A stretch of 32,547 nucleotides of DNA, taken from Candidatus Desulfovibrio intestinigallinarum. Its GTDB lineage: Bacteria; Desulfobacterota; Desulfovibrionia; Desulfovibrionales; Desulfovibrionaceae. Each line of letters begins with the position of its first letter. The stretch's first letter is position 1. Below the pieces are notes generated by a model. The model ran no database searches and was not told the origin of the DNA. It worked only from the letters and a program-made list of their open reading frames with translations. A program made the position numbers and the translations under genes. Location of the stretch: contig DXFI01000288.1 in assembly GCA_019114565.1 (NCBI GenBank), forward strand, positions 1 to 32,547, written 5' to 3'. Of this stretch, positions 1-7,187 are shown piece by piece.

Positions 1-61
1 GATTGATGACAAGCGACATGTTTTTCCCCTTCCCTTGAGATGGTTTGATGCTGCCCATCCC

Positions 62-180
62 ATGCTAGAAACATGCCATACTTATTTAACTAATTTAAAT
101 AATTAACTATTTATAACAATAACATCCATTATAGGAAATTTTTTCCTTTAAAAAAGTTGTTTTAATGACGGTTTTAATCC
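62..180. promoter_or_regulatory. AT-rich region upstream of the XRE regulator
   Basis: This stretch is strikingly AT-rich compared with the GC-rich coding DNA around it. It holds overlapping AT palindromic runs near 90-120 (TTTAAATAATTAA-like) and a short inverted repeat GGAAA...TTTCC near 135-148. It probably contains the promoter, and perhaps the operator, of the regulator that starts at 218. No convincing -35/-10 pair with correct spacing could be fixed by eye. Confidence 0.3.
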
Positions 181-217
181 ACTGCCGGGTCTGCTAGAAG
201 GGGGCGAGGAGTGCTCC

Positions 218-541
218 ATGCCCAACGTATTTGAGAATCTGGCAACTCATTTGAAAACCAGAAGAAAACAGGCCGGTATCTCACAGGAGGAACTCGCCCG
301 GCAGACGGGTATTTCGTTGACGCTCATTCGCGATATCGAACGCAAGGCGGCCAACCCCACGCTTTCCAGCCTTGCCAAAATTGCCGATGCCTTCGATATA
401 AGCATCGCAGAACTCCTTGATTTCAATAATGAGTTGAAAGACTCTGCAAAAATTTCCTCTACTCTCGTCAAGGAGCTCAGGCAGCTGCCTCCCGACAAGC
501 TGCGCCTCATGCTGGAGTTTATCCGCATAGCTACCATGTAG
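218..541 (+). CDS. small XRE-family helix-turn-helix transcriptional regulator
   Basis: This 107-residue protein is built around an HTH_3/XRE (Cro/CI-like) DNA-binding domain at about residues 10-66. The recognisable parts are ISQEELARQTGIS, the recognition-helix segment LTLIRDIERKAANPT, and LSSLAKIADAFDISIAELL. A short C-terminal tail (about 70-107, charged with LPPDKLRLMLEFIR) may mediate dimerisation. The start is supported by GAGGAG six bases upstream of the ATG. No toxin or other partner gene lies beside it. The AT-rich upstream DNA would suit self-regulation, but its targets cannot be read from the sequence. The family assignment is firm. The function beyond DNA binding is unknown. Confidence 0.9.
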   Translation: MPNVFENLATHLKTRRKQAGISQEELARQTGISLTLIRDIERKAANPTLSSLAKIADAFDISIAELLDFNNELKDSAKISSTLVKELRQLPPDKLRLMLEFIRIATM

Positions 542-658
542 AATCATGCGCATCAGGAACCGCACTGCAGCCCACCCGGCCTGCATCGCCCCGCTAAACA
601 GTGCGCAAGGAACTTCGTCAGACTTCCTTACAGCATCGCCCCCCGATAAACCTTTTTA

Positions 659-830
659 TTGACAGTGCGCCTTGTATCGTCTAAGCAAAATTACCTCAGG
701 GATGTAGCAACATCTGAGATGGCTCTTGAATGAAGTTCAAAAGGCTAAAGATTCAAGCCTTTTCATCACGACCAGAAAAACGCTGAAAAAAAGGCCGGTT
801 GAGAAACTTCTCCACCGGCCTTTCTGTTTT
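659..830 (+). ncRNA. candidate structured small RNA or cstA leader
   Basis: No coding region is visible from 542 to 935. Inside it a TTGACA (659-664) could be a -35 box, but no good -10 follows. It leads into a hairpin at 695-718 (CTCA-GG-GATGT, loop AGCA, ACATC-TGAG). A second hairpin pairs AAAAGGCT at 739-746 with AGCCTTTT at 756-763. An alternative pairing, CTTGAAT 725-731 with ATTCAAG 751-757, would exclude that helix. The stretch ends in an intrinsic terminator at 790-830. It could be a free-standing sRNA or an attenuator ahead of cstA. No known RNA family was recognised. Confidence 0.35.
790..830 (+). terminator. intrinsic terminator between the XRE gene and cstA
   Basis: A perfect 10-bp stem, AAAGGCCGGT at 790-799 with ACCGGCCTTT at 814-823, is extended inward by GAGA/TCTC and followed by CTGTTTT. 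It ends transcription coming from the 659-789 region or from the XRE gene. Confidence 0.8.
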
Positions 831-935
831 GAATTCAATGCACTCCTGCCTTTGAACTCATAAGAAACAGCGGATCTGGCGTTCTGAAAAGACTCCTGAA
901 TCTTGGCTTAGACCTGAGAGGAGGTAGTGCTTTTT

Positions 936-2765
936 ATGGAAGGTTCACTAGGCATTAATGCCGTCACGGTCATCTTTGCCTCGCTGTGCGTCTTCGCCAT
1001 CGGCTACAGGTTCTACGGGCTCTTCATTGCCCGTAAGGTTCTGAACCTGAATGACGCCCGTCCCACCCCGGCGGTCAAATACGCAGACGGGCACGACTAC
1101 ATCAAAACCAACAAATATGTGCTGTTCGGGCATCACTTTGCTGCCATTGCCGCAGCCGGCCCGCTGTTGGGCCCTGTGCTGGCGGCCCAATTCGGCTATA
1201 TGCCCGGCATGCTCTGGATCCTGATTGGCTGCGTCCTCGCTGGCGGCGTCCACGACATGGTTGTGCTGTTCTGCTCCGTACGCCACCGCGGCCAGAGCCT
1301 GGCCTATATCGCCACGCAGGAAATCGACAAAACCACGGGCACCGTGGCCGCATGGGCGGTTCTCGCCATCCTGATCCTGACGTTGGCAGGTCTGTCCATC
1401 GCCGTTGTCAACGCCATGCACAACAGTCTCTGGTCCACCTACACCGTGGCGGCAACGATCCCCATCGCCATTATTATGGGCCTGTACATGCAGATCTGGC
1501 GTAAGGGCGACGTGCTGGGCGCATCCATCATCGGCGTTATTCTGCTTGCCCTGTGCCTGCTCTCCGGCCCCATGGTCGCCGCCCACCCCGAAATCTTCGG
1601 CTGGCTGGATATCGACAAGAAATCCATGTCCGTTCTGATTCCGGTTTATGGCTTCATCGCCTCCGTTCTCCCTGTCTGGCTGCTGCTGCTGCCGCGAGAC
1701 TATCTCTCTACCTTCCTGAAGGTAGGCACCATTCTGGCGCTGGCCATCGGCATCATCTTTGTTATGCCGCACTTCAACATGCCTCCTTTCACAAAGTTTG
1801 TTGAAGGCGGCGGCCCCATTGTCGGCGGACCTGTCGTTCCCTTTATTTTCATTACCATCGCCTGCGGCGCGCTCTCCGGTTTCCATGCTACCATCGGCAC
1901 CGGAACTACGCCCAAGATGGTTGGCCGGGAACACGATGTCCTCTTTGTGGGCTACGGCGCCATGCTGCTCGAAGGTTTTGTGGCCATTATGGCACTGATC
2001 GCCGCCTGCGTACTCATTCCCGCAGACTACTTTGCCATCAACTCGCCTGAGCAAGCCTTCAGTGCTCTTGGCATGCAGGTTCAGGAACTGCCCCGCCTGG
2101 AGCAGGAAGTTCAGGAAAGCCTGATGCACCGTCCCGGCGGTTCGGTCTCCCTTGCCGTGGGCATGGCCCATATTTTCTCGCAGATTCCCTTTATGCAGCA
2201 TCTGATGGCCTACTGGTATCACTTCGCCATCATGTTTGAAGCCGTGTTCATCCTGTCCGCTGTGGATGCGGGTACCCGCGTGGGCCGCTTCTTCCTGCAG
2301 GAAATGCTGGGCAAGATTTCCCCCCGATGGGGCGACAAGAACTGGTGGCCGAGCGTCATTGTCACCAGCTTCATCTTTACCGGCGCGTGGGGGTATCTCG
2401 TCTATAGCGGCGACATCAGCAACATTTGGCCGCTGTTTGGGATCAGCAACCAGCTGCTGGCTTCCGTAACCCTGCTCATCGGCACCACTGTATTGCTGCG
2501 CATGAATAAGACAAAGTATGCCTTCATGACCGGTATCCCCGGAATCTTCATGACCGTCATTACCTTCTGGGCAGGTATATGGCTGATTCTCTACCAATAC
2601 ATGCCTAACGGCAAGTATCTGCTGGTCTTCCTCAGCCTGTTGGTCATGATCATGATGCTCTTCGTCATCTTCGGAACTCTCCGTCGCTGGCGTGTGCTCC
2701 TGAAGGAAAATACTGTCGTCAAGGACAGCTACGGTGACGAATTTAAGGAAATCGTTCCTGAATAA
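936..2765 (+). CDS. cstA: CstA-family carbon starvation protein, probable pyruvate/peptide transporter
   Basis: This 609-residue polytopic inner-membrane protein belongs to the CstA family, whose members import pyruvate or peptides. Family hallmarks are the N-terminal GYRFYGLFIARKVLNL segment, FGHHFAAIAAAGPLLGPVLAA near residue 65-85, and SGFHATIGTGTTPKMVGRE near residue 310-330. Many hydrophobic helices run to the end, followed by a short charged tail. It is shorter than the roughly 700-residue enterobacterial CstA and BtsT, like other compact forms. The ATG at 936 is preferred because GAGAGGAGG ends 11 bases upstream, while an upstream in-frame GTG at 927 lies only two bases from it. The gene stands alone between two intrinsic terminators. 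No LytS/LytTR regulator is adjacent. The substrate is inferred from the family only. Confidence 0.93.
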   Translation: MEGSLGINAVTVIFASLCVFAIGYRFYGLFIARKVLNLNDARPTPAVKYADGHDYIKTNKYVLFGHHFAAIAAAGPLLGPVLAAQFGYMPGMLWILIGCVLAGGVHDMVVLFCSVRHRGQSLAYIATQEIDKTTGTVAAWAVLAILILTLAGLSIAVVNAMHNSLWSTYTVAATIPIAIIMGLYMQIWRKGDVLGASIIGVILLALCLLSGPMVAAHPEIFGWLDIDKKSMSVLIPVYGFIASVLPVWLLLLPRDYLSTFLKVGTILALAIGIIFVMPHFNMPPFTKFVEGGGPIVGGPVVPFIFITIACGALSGFHATIGTGTTPKMVGREHDVLFVGYGAMLLEGFVAIMALIAACVLIPADYFAINSPEQAFSALGMQVQELPRLEQEVQESLMHRPGGSVSLAVGMAHIFSQIPFMQHLMAYWYHFAIMFEAVFILSAVDAGTRVGRFFLQEMLGKISPRWGDKNWWPSVIVTSFIFTGAWGYLVYSGDISNIWPLFGISNQLLASVTLLIGTTVLLRMNKTKYAFMTGIPGIFMTVITFWAGIWLILYQYMPNGKYLLVFLSLLVMIMMLFVIFGTLRRWRVLLKENTVVKDSYGDEFKEIVPE

Positions 2766-2799
2766 GCCGCTCGTAAACGCAACGCCTTTGCAGTAAGGC

Positions 2800-2835
2800 A
2801 ATAAAAAAGGCCCTCCACCAAGGGCCTTTTTTATT
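2800..2835. terminator. bidirectional intrinsic terminator between cstA and speG
   Basis: A perfect 15-bp stem (2800-2814 with 2821-2835) surrounds the loop CCACCA. Its arms carry A-rich and T-rich ends (AATAAAAAAGG / CCTTTTTTATT), so it can stop cstA on the plus strand and speG on the minus strand. Confidence 0.9.
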
Positions 2836-2982
2836 AGAGCATTTTCAGTTTGAATTGCTTCGCATTTCAAACCATACGGCCTGTCGTTTCGCAGAAAAAA
2901 CGCGTTTTTTCCGCTCTCTTCGGGCCGGACATCGCTGTGCTGCCGCCTCGCGTTTCACCTTTTTCAAAATTGAAACGCTCTA
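2835..2982 (+). repeat. MITE-like intergenic repeat, copy A (full length)
   Basis: This 148-bp copy starts TAGAGCATTTTCAG and ends TTGAAACGCTCTA. It contains four palindromes in order: TTTGAAATGC-type/GCATTTCAAA, CGGAAAAAA/TTTTTTCCG-type, a GC-rich one that is degraded here, and GCGTTTCA/TGAAACGC. TA is present at both ends. The right-hand CTA is also the TAG stop codon of speG. It has the same layout as copies B, C, F and G. Confidence 0.9.
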
Positions 2983-3555
2983 TTTTTCCGGTGCAACGGC
3001 GGAAGAGCAGACAAGGCGTTCTCCGTCCCCGCGCTCGCAGGCCGCCAGATATTCCTCCTGAAAAAGACACATCCGCGTTGCGTCATGATAGCGTCCGTTG
3101 ACGAAAAACTCCTGAATCAGTTCTCCTTCCACCCGGAAGCCCAGCTTTTTGTAGACGGAAATGGCCTTGGCGTTGTCGTTGTCCACAATGAGATAAATCT
3201 TGTGCAGATTAAGGACGCCGAAGCCGTATTCCAGCGCCAGCCACATGGCCCGGGCAGCAAGCCCCTTGCCCTGATACTCCGGCGAAATGATAATCTGAAA
3301 TTCCGCCCGCCGATGAATGAGATCTATTTCCACCAGCTCCACGAGCCCGGCTTTGCGCTCGTCGCAGACCACAACGAAGCGGCGTTCCGTCTGATCATGA
3401 ATGTGCTCGTCATACAGTGCGCTCAGTTCCACAAAGGTTTCGTAGGGTTCCTCGAACCAGTAGCGCATCACTGTGGCATTGTTGTTGAGCTGATGCACAA
3501 AGAACAGATCCTCCCTTTCAAGAGGACGCAGAGAAACCTGCCTGTCGTTTACCAT
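2980..3555 (-). CDS. speG: spermidine N1-acetyltransferase (GNAT family)
   Basis: This 191-residue cytoplasmic enzyme transfers acetyl from acetyl-CoA to spermidine or spermine and so detoxifies excess polyamine. The sequence is close to SpeG as recalled from E. coli. It shares [10 protein letters not shown] at the start, the [17 protein letters not shown] block, [12 protein letters not shown], the [17 protein letters not shown] acetyl-CoA loop and [17 protein letters not shown]. The C-terminal tail after EEYLAA is unlike E. coli. The ATG at 3555 is chosen over an upstream in-frame start at 3600 because it has AGGAG about six bases upstream and begins at the conserved domain. The stop codon TAG lies inside the end of repeat copy A. 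The gene stands alone, convergent with cstA. Confidence 0.93.
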   Translation of the reverse strand: MVNDRQVSLRPLEREDLFFVHQLNNNATVMRYWFEEPYETFVELSALYDEHIHDQTERRFVVVCDERKAGLVELVEIDLIHRRAEFQIIISPEYQGKGLAARAMWLALEYGFGVLNLHKIYLIVDNDNAKAISVYKKLGFRVEGELIQEFFVNGRYHDATRMCLFQEEYLAACERGDGERLVCSSAVAPEK

Positions 3556-3677
3556 AACGGCTCCTGCAATAACGAAGTATACCGGCGAACGCGCCGCCAT
3601 CGAACGTTGCCCTATGCCTGTTTATGACGGTATACGCCCGGAGAAAGCCTGTCGAGAGCCCCGACGCCGCACAAACC

Positions 3678-3714
3678 GAAAAAAGGAGAGAAAAGCCCGG
3701 GGGCTTTCTCTCCT
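3678..3714 (-). terminator. intrinsic terminator downstream of copA
   Basis: AGGAGAGAAA-A-GCCC at 3684-3698 pairs with GGGC-TTTCTCTCCT at 3701-3714. Read on the minus strand it is followed by a run of six T (3683-3678). It lies just beyond repeat copy B and would end the copA transcript before speG. Confidence 0.85.
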
Positions 3715-3750
3715 CGTTTTCGCGCCTGATTCAGGGCCGTGCCGTTGCCC

Positions 3751-3892
3751 AGGCATTTTCAGTTTGAAACGTTTTGCATTTCAAAATATACGGCCTGTCG
3801 TTTCGCGGAAAAAACGCGTTTTTTCGCTCACTTTGGGCCGGGCAACGCTGTGCGCGCCTCGCGTTCTGCATTTTCAAGGGCAAAACGCTCTA
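3751..3892 (+). repeat. MITE-like intergenic repeat, copy B
   Basis: This near full-length copy (142 bp) has a decayed left end, AGGCATTTTCAG in place of TAGAGCATTTTCAG, and an intact right end, CAAAACGCTCTA. The second palindrome, GCGGAAAAAA-CGCG-TTTTTTCGC, is almost intact. As in copy A, the right terminal CTA doubles as the TAG stop codon of the neighbouring minus-strand gene, here copA. Confidence 0.88.
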
Positions 3893-4096
3893 TTTCACGC
3901 CGACAACAGTAAAACCGGCTTCAACAATGGCCGCCTTCATGGCCTCCACGTCGGCATTGTCATGCGTCACGACAGCGTTCTTGTTTTCAAGGCTCACGGA
4001 TACGTCGCTGACGCCGCTGACGGCCCGCAGGGCCTTTTCGGCGGAGGCGGTGCAATGGCCGCAATTCATGCCGTTGATGTCAATGATGGTCTGCAT
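3890..4096 (-). CDS. possible separate CopZ copper chaperone from an internal start within copA
   Basis: The last 68 codons of copA begin with an ATG at 4096 preceded by AGGAG (4108-4104) at an ideal seven-base spacing. The encoded peptide starts MQTIIDINGMNCGHC and has the length and fold pattern of a stand-alone CopZ/Atx1-like chaperone. Two readings are possible. A former copZ may have fused in frame with copA by loss of a stop codon, or both the long protein and the free chaperone may be made from one mRNA. Separate translation is an inference from the ribosome-binding site. Confidence 0.5.
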   Translation of the reverse strand: MQTIIDINGMNCGHCTASAEKALRAVSGVSDVSVSLENKNAVVTHDNADVEAMKAAIVEAGFTVVGVK

Positions 4097-6442
4097 GCTG
4101 TGACTCCTGTGTTGCTGAGGTTCAAGAGAAGTATCTGCCGCTGCGGGGACAGCTCCGGCGGCATGGCGGGGTTTGAAGAAACGCAGCCGCAGGGCATTGC
4201 TGACAACGCTCACGGAACTGCAGCTCATGGCCGCGGCCGCGATCATGGGATTGAGCGTCAGGCCGCAAATGCCGTAAAGCGCGCCTGCTGCCACCGGAAT
4301 GCCGACGATATTGTAAAAGAAGGCCCAGAAGAGATTCTGCCGGATGGTGCGCATGACGGCGCGTCCGAGCTCCACGGCCGTCACCACGTCCCGCAGATCG
4401 CTCTTCATCAGCACGACGTCGGCGGACTCCACGGCGATGTCCGTTCCCGCTCCTATGGCGATGCCCACATCGGCCCGCGCCAGGGCGGGGGCATCGTTGA
4501 TGCCGTCCCCCACCATGGCGACCTTGTATCCCTGCGCCTGAAGAGCCCGGATTTCCCGCTCCTTGTCCTGCGGCAGGAGCTGTGCCGCGACATGCCGGAT
4601 GCCCGCCTGCCGCTGCACGGCCGCGGCCGTCACCGCATTGTCGCCCGTGAGCATGGTCACCCGGATGCCGAGGGCTTCCAGATCGGCCACGGCCTGCGCG
4701 CTGCCGGGCTTGATCATATCCGCCACGGCAATGATACCGAGCACCCTGTCATCGGCCGCAAAGAACAACGGCGTCCTGCCTTCGGCCGCAAGCCCCTGCG
4801 CTCTGTCGCGCAGAGCGTCCGGCAGGACAAGGCCGCGCGCCTCCAGCAGGCGGCTATTGCCTGCCAGACACAGCCGTCCGTCCAGACTGCCGCAAATCCC
4901 CTGTCCAGGCGTCTGGGAAAATGCCGTCACGTCCGCCGTCGCAAGCGAGCGCCGTTCCGCCTCTTTGACAATGGCCTTGCCCAGCGGATGCTCCGACAAG
5001 CGCTCCAGCGACGCGGCCACGTGAAGCAGTTCCGTCGCATCCACGCCGTCTGCCGGAAGAACGTCGCTTATTTCCGGCGTACCGCAGGTGACGGTCCCGG
5101 TCTTGTCCAGCACCACGGCCGTGATGCCCTGCATGGCCTCCACGGCTTCCGCGGATTTGAAGAGAATCCCGCCGGCGGCGCCCCGTCCTGTCCCCACCAT
5201 GATGGCCGTGGGCGTCGCCAGCCCCAGCGCGCAGGGGCAGGAAATGACCAGCACGGCAATGGCAATGGAAAGCGCAAATTCCAGATCCTTGCCAAGCAGC
5301 AGCCAGACGCAGGCGGCAAAAACGGCAATGGCGATGACTACCGGTACAAAAACGCCGCTTACTCTGTCTGCCAGGCGGGCAATGGGCGCCTTTGACGAGG
5401 TGGCTTCATCCACCAGCCGCACAATACGGGCCAGCGTGGTATCGTCGCCCACCCGCAGGGCACGAATACGGAAATGTCCGGACAGGGCGATGGTAGCGCC
5501 CGTTACCTGCGCTCCCGGCCCTTTCTCCGCCGGCATGCTCTCGCCGGTAATGGCAGATTCGTCCACAAAGCCGCCGCCGTCCAGAACAACGCCGTCCACG
5601 GGAAAGCTCTCGCCGGACTTCACCACAAGCACGTCGTCCACGCGCACATCTTCTGCGGCAACGCTCATTTCCTTGCCGTCACGCACGACGGTGGCCGTCC
5701 TGGGGGCAAGGCTTACCAGTTTGGCGATGGCTTCCGACGTTTTTCCTTTGGCGCGGGCTTCAAAGAACTTGCCGAGCGTAATCAGGGCAAGGATCATGGC
5801 CGCAGACTCAAAATAGAGATGCCCGCCCGCGACGCCGGCCGCTGCCGTGTCGCCCTGTTCCAGCGCCATGCCCACGGACAAAATGGACCAGACACCGGAA
5901 AGCGCGGCCGCGCCGGAACCAATGGCAATGAGAGAATCCATATTGGGGGCGCCGGAAAAAAGCGTTTTGAAACCGACGCGGTAATATTTCCCGTTCACGA
6001 TCATAATCGGCAGCGTCAGCAGAAACTGCGCAAAGGCGGATGTCAGCGGATGCGCGGCCGGGCGCAGAGCCTCGGGCAGAGGCAGGCCAAGCATGTGCCC
6101 CATGGAAATATACATCAGCGGCACAAGAAAACAGAAAGACACCAGCAGACGCCGGCGCATGGCGCGCAATTCGTCCGCCAGTGTATCAGCCCCTCTGTCG
6201 GCCTTGCCGCTCCCCTGCCCTGCCGCGCCGTCGCAGGACTGCGCCCCGTAGCCGGCCTGACGCACGGCGTCCGCAATCTGCGCCGGAGAAACAGCGGCTT
6301 CGTCAAAGGCCACCTTCATGCTGTTTTTCAACAGGTTGACGGAGACCTCCGACACCCCCGCCACCTGCCGCACGGCCTTTTCCACACGGGCCGAGCAGGC
6401 GGCACACGTCATGCCCGTAACGGCAAACATCGCCTTCCGCAT
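3890..6442 (-). CDS. copA: copper-exporting P1B-type ATPase with fused C-terminal CopZ-like domain
   Basis: This 850-residue inner-membrane pump should export Cu(I) from the cytoplasm. It has an N-terminal heavy-metal-associated domain (GMTCAAC at 10-16), a membrane domain, the actuator TGES (299-302), and the ion-binding CPC in helix 6 (402-404). The phosphorylation site DKTGT (446-450), SEHPLGKA (483-490), GDGIND (645-650) and the last-helix MSCSSVSVVSN motif follow. After about residue 760 a linker leads to a second metal-binding domain (GMNCGHC, 791-797) resembling free CopZ, which is an unusual place for one. ATG 6442 is chosen because AGAGG lies upstream and the protein then starts at the HMA fold; an upstream in-frame TTG at 6460 is less likely. 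It is divergent from an HxlR regulator. Confidence 0.95.
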   Translation of the reverse strand: MRKAMFAVTGMTCAACSARVEKAVRQVAGVSEVSVNLLKNSMKVAFDEAAVSPAQIADAVRQAGYGAQSCDGAAGQGSGKADRGADTLADELRAMRRRLLVSFCFLVPLMYISMGHMLGLPLPEALRPAAHPLTSAFAQFLLTLPIMIVNGKYYRVGFKTLFSGAPNMDSLIAIGSGAAALSGVWSILSVGMALEQGDTAAAGVAGGHLYFESAAMILALITLGKFFEARAKGKTSEAIAKLVSLAPRTATVVRDGKEMSVAAEDVRVDDVLVVKSGESFPVDGVVLDGGGFVDESAITGESMPAEKGPGAQVTGATIALSGHFRIRALRVGDDTTLARIVRLVDEATSSKAPIARLADRVSGVFVPVVIAIAVFAACVWLLLGKDLEFALSIAIAVLVISCPCALGLATPTAIMVGTGRGAAGGILFKSAEAVEAMQGITAVVLDKTGTVTCGTPEISDVLPADGVDATELLHVAASLERLSEHPLGKAIVKEAERRSLATADVTAFSQTPGQGICGSLDGRLCLAGNSRLLEARGLVLPDALRDRAQGLAAEGRTPLFFAADDRVLGIIAVADMIKPGSAQAVADLEALGIRVTMLTGDNAVTAAAVQRQAGIRHVAAQLLPQDKEREIRALQAQGYKVAMVGDGINDAPALARADVGIAIGAGTDIAVESADVVLMKSDLRDVVTAVELGRAVMRTIRQNLFWAFFYNIVGIPVAAGALYGICGLTLNPMIAAAAMSCSSVSVVSNALRLRFFKPRHAAGAVPAAADTSLEPQQHRSHSMQTIIDINGMNCGHCTASAEKALRAVSGVSDVSVSLENKNAVVTHDNADVEAMKAAIVEAGFTVVGVK

Positions 6443-6549
6443 ATCCACACCTCTTTGCAAGAGCGGCTGAATAACACTGCACGAAGGCTCCCGCTCCGCC
6501 GCAGCAGCCCGATACGCGGGAACCCCGGTTGCCTTCAGAGTTCATTTTA

Positions 6550-6626
6550 GGCATAATTATCCTATTGGCAAGAATGTACCATATAAATAGAAAGTATCAT
6601 AAAAGAAAGTATGAAAGGAGGGGCTC
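6550..6626. promoter_or_regulatory. divergent copA / HxlR regulator control region
   Basis: The short AT-rich gap between copA and the HxlR gene holds a direct repeat of GAAAGTAT at 6590-6597 and 6605-6612, which could be a regulator site. On the minus strand GATAAT (6561-6556) resembles a -10 box for copA, but its -35 is poor. AAAGGAGG at 6614-6621 is the HxlR gene's ribosome-binding site. The regulator and its ligand are inferred from position only. Confidence 0.4.
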
Positions 6627-7028
6627 ATGACCTCATGCTGCCCGCAACGCCCGCGCGACACCGTAACAACACCGCAGGGCGGCTGCCATTGCCCTGTGGC
6701 AACCACCCTGCGTCTTATCGGAGGCAAGTACAAGGCACTGATTCTCTGGCAACTGACGCCCGGCGTACTGCGCTTCTCGCAGCTGCAACGTCTCGTTTCC
6801 GGCGCAACCCCCAAGATGCTGACGCAGCAGCTGCGCGAGCTTGAGAAGGACGGTCTCGTGCATCGGGAGGTCTACCCCGTCGTACCGCCGCGCGTGGAAT
6901 ATTCGCTGACGCCTCTGGGGCACTCCCTCCGCCCCCTTCTGGAATCCATGTACCGCTGGGGCAGCGACTACCTCCGGGAACGCGGGATAACTCCCAACTG
7001 TGCCATGACGCCCCCGGATTCGGCATAG
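6627..7028 (+). CDS. HxlR-family winged-helix regulator with Cys-rich N-terminus
   Basis: This 133-residue transcription factor has the family pattern CPVATTLRLIGGKYKALILWQL, then LRFSQLQRLV, ATPKMLTQQLRELEKDGLV and the wing region VEYSLTPLGHSL. The N-terminus has extra cysteines (C4, C5, C20, C22) and one more sits near the C-terminus. Some HxlR proteins, such as YodB and HypR, sense oxidants or electrophiles through cysteines. The cysteines here could likewise sense thiol stress or bind copper. Divergence from copA suggests it controls copA or itself. The start is supported by a strong AAAGGAGG. The family call is firm. The role in copper response is inferred. Confidence 0.9.
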   Translation: MTSCCPQRPRDTVTTPQGGCHCPVATTLRLIGGKYKALILWQLTPGVLRFSQLQRLVSGATPKMLTQQLRELEKDGLVHREVYPVVPPRVEYSLTPLGHSLRPLLESMYRWGSDYLRERGITPNCAMTPPDSA

Positions 7029-7187
7029 CCGGGAAGGCCGCAGACAGAGGCCGAACACCTCTCGACACAAAAAACGGCATATCTCTTGCATAGTTATAAA
7101 AATATACGCAAGACCCGCACAATACCGACGGCCGGCGTCCGAAAGGCGTCCTTTTTCGAGCCTGCGGGGCAGCAAAGAGAGGTGTTC

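Noticed and set aside
948-2870. Long minus-strand open frame (640 codons) opposite cstA
   Set aside because: It mirrors a clear transporter gene, has a His/Gly/Gln/Asp-rich composition without any domain, and is a by-product of high GC in the opposite frame.
2850-3101. Short ORFs running through repeat copies (also at 9415-9735 and 24721-25287), with similar starts such as CFAFQTIRPVVS
   Set aside because: The similar peptides arise because the same non-coding repeat is translated in the same frame. There are no ribosome-binding sites and the palindromic structure explains the conservation.
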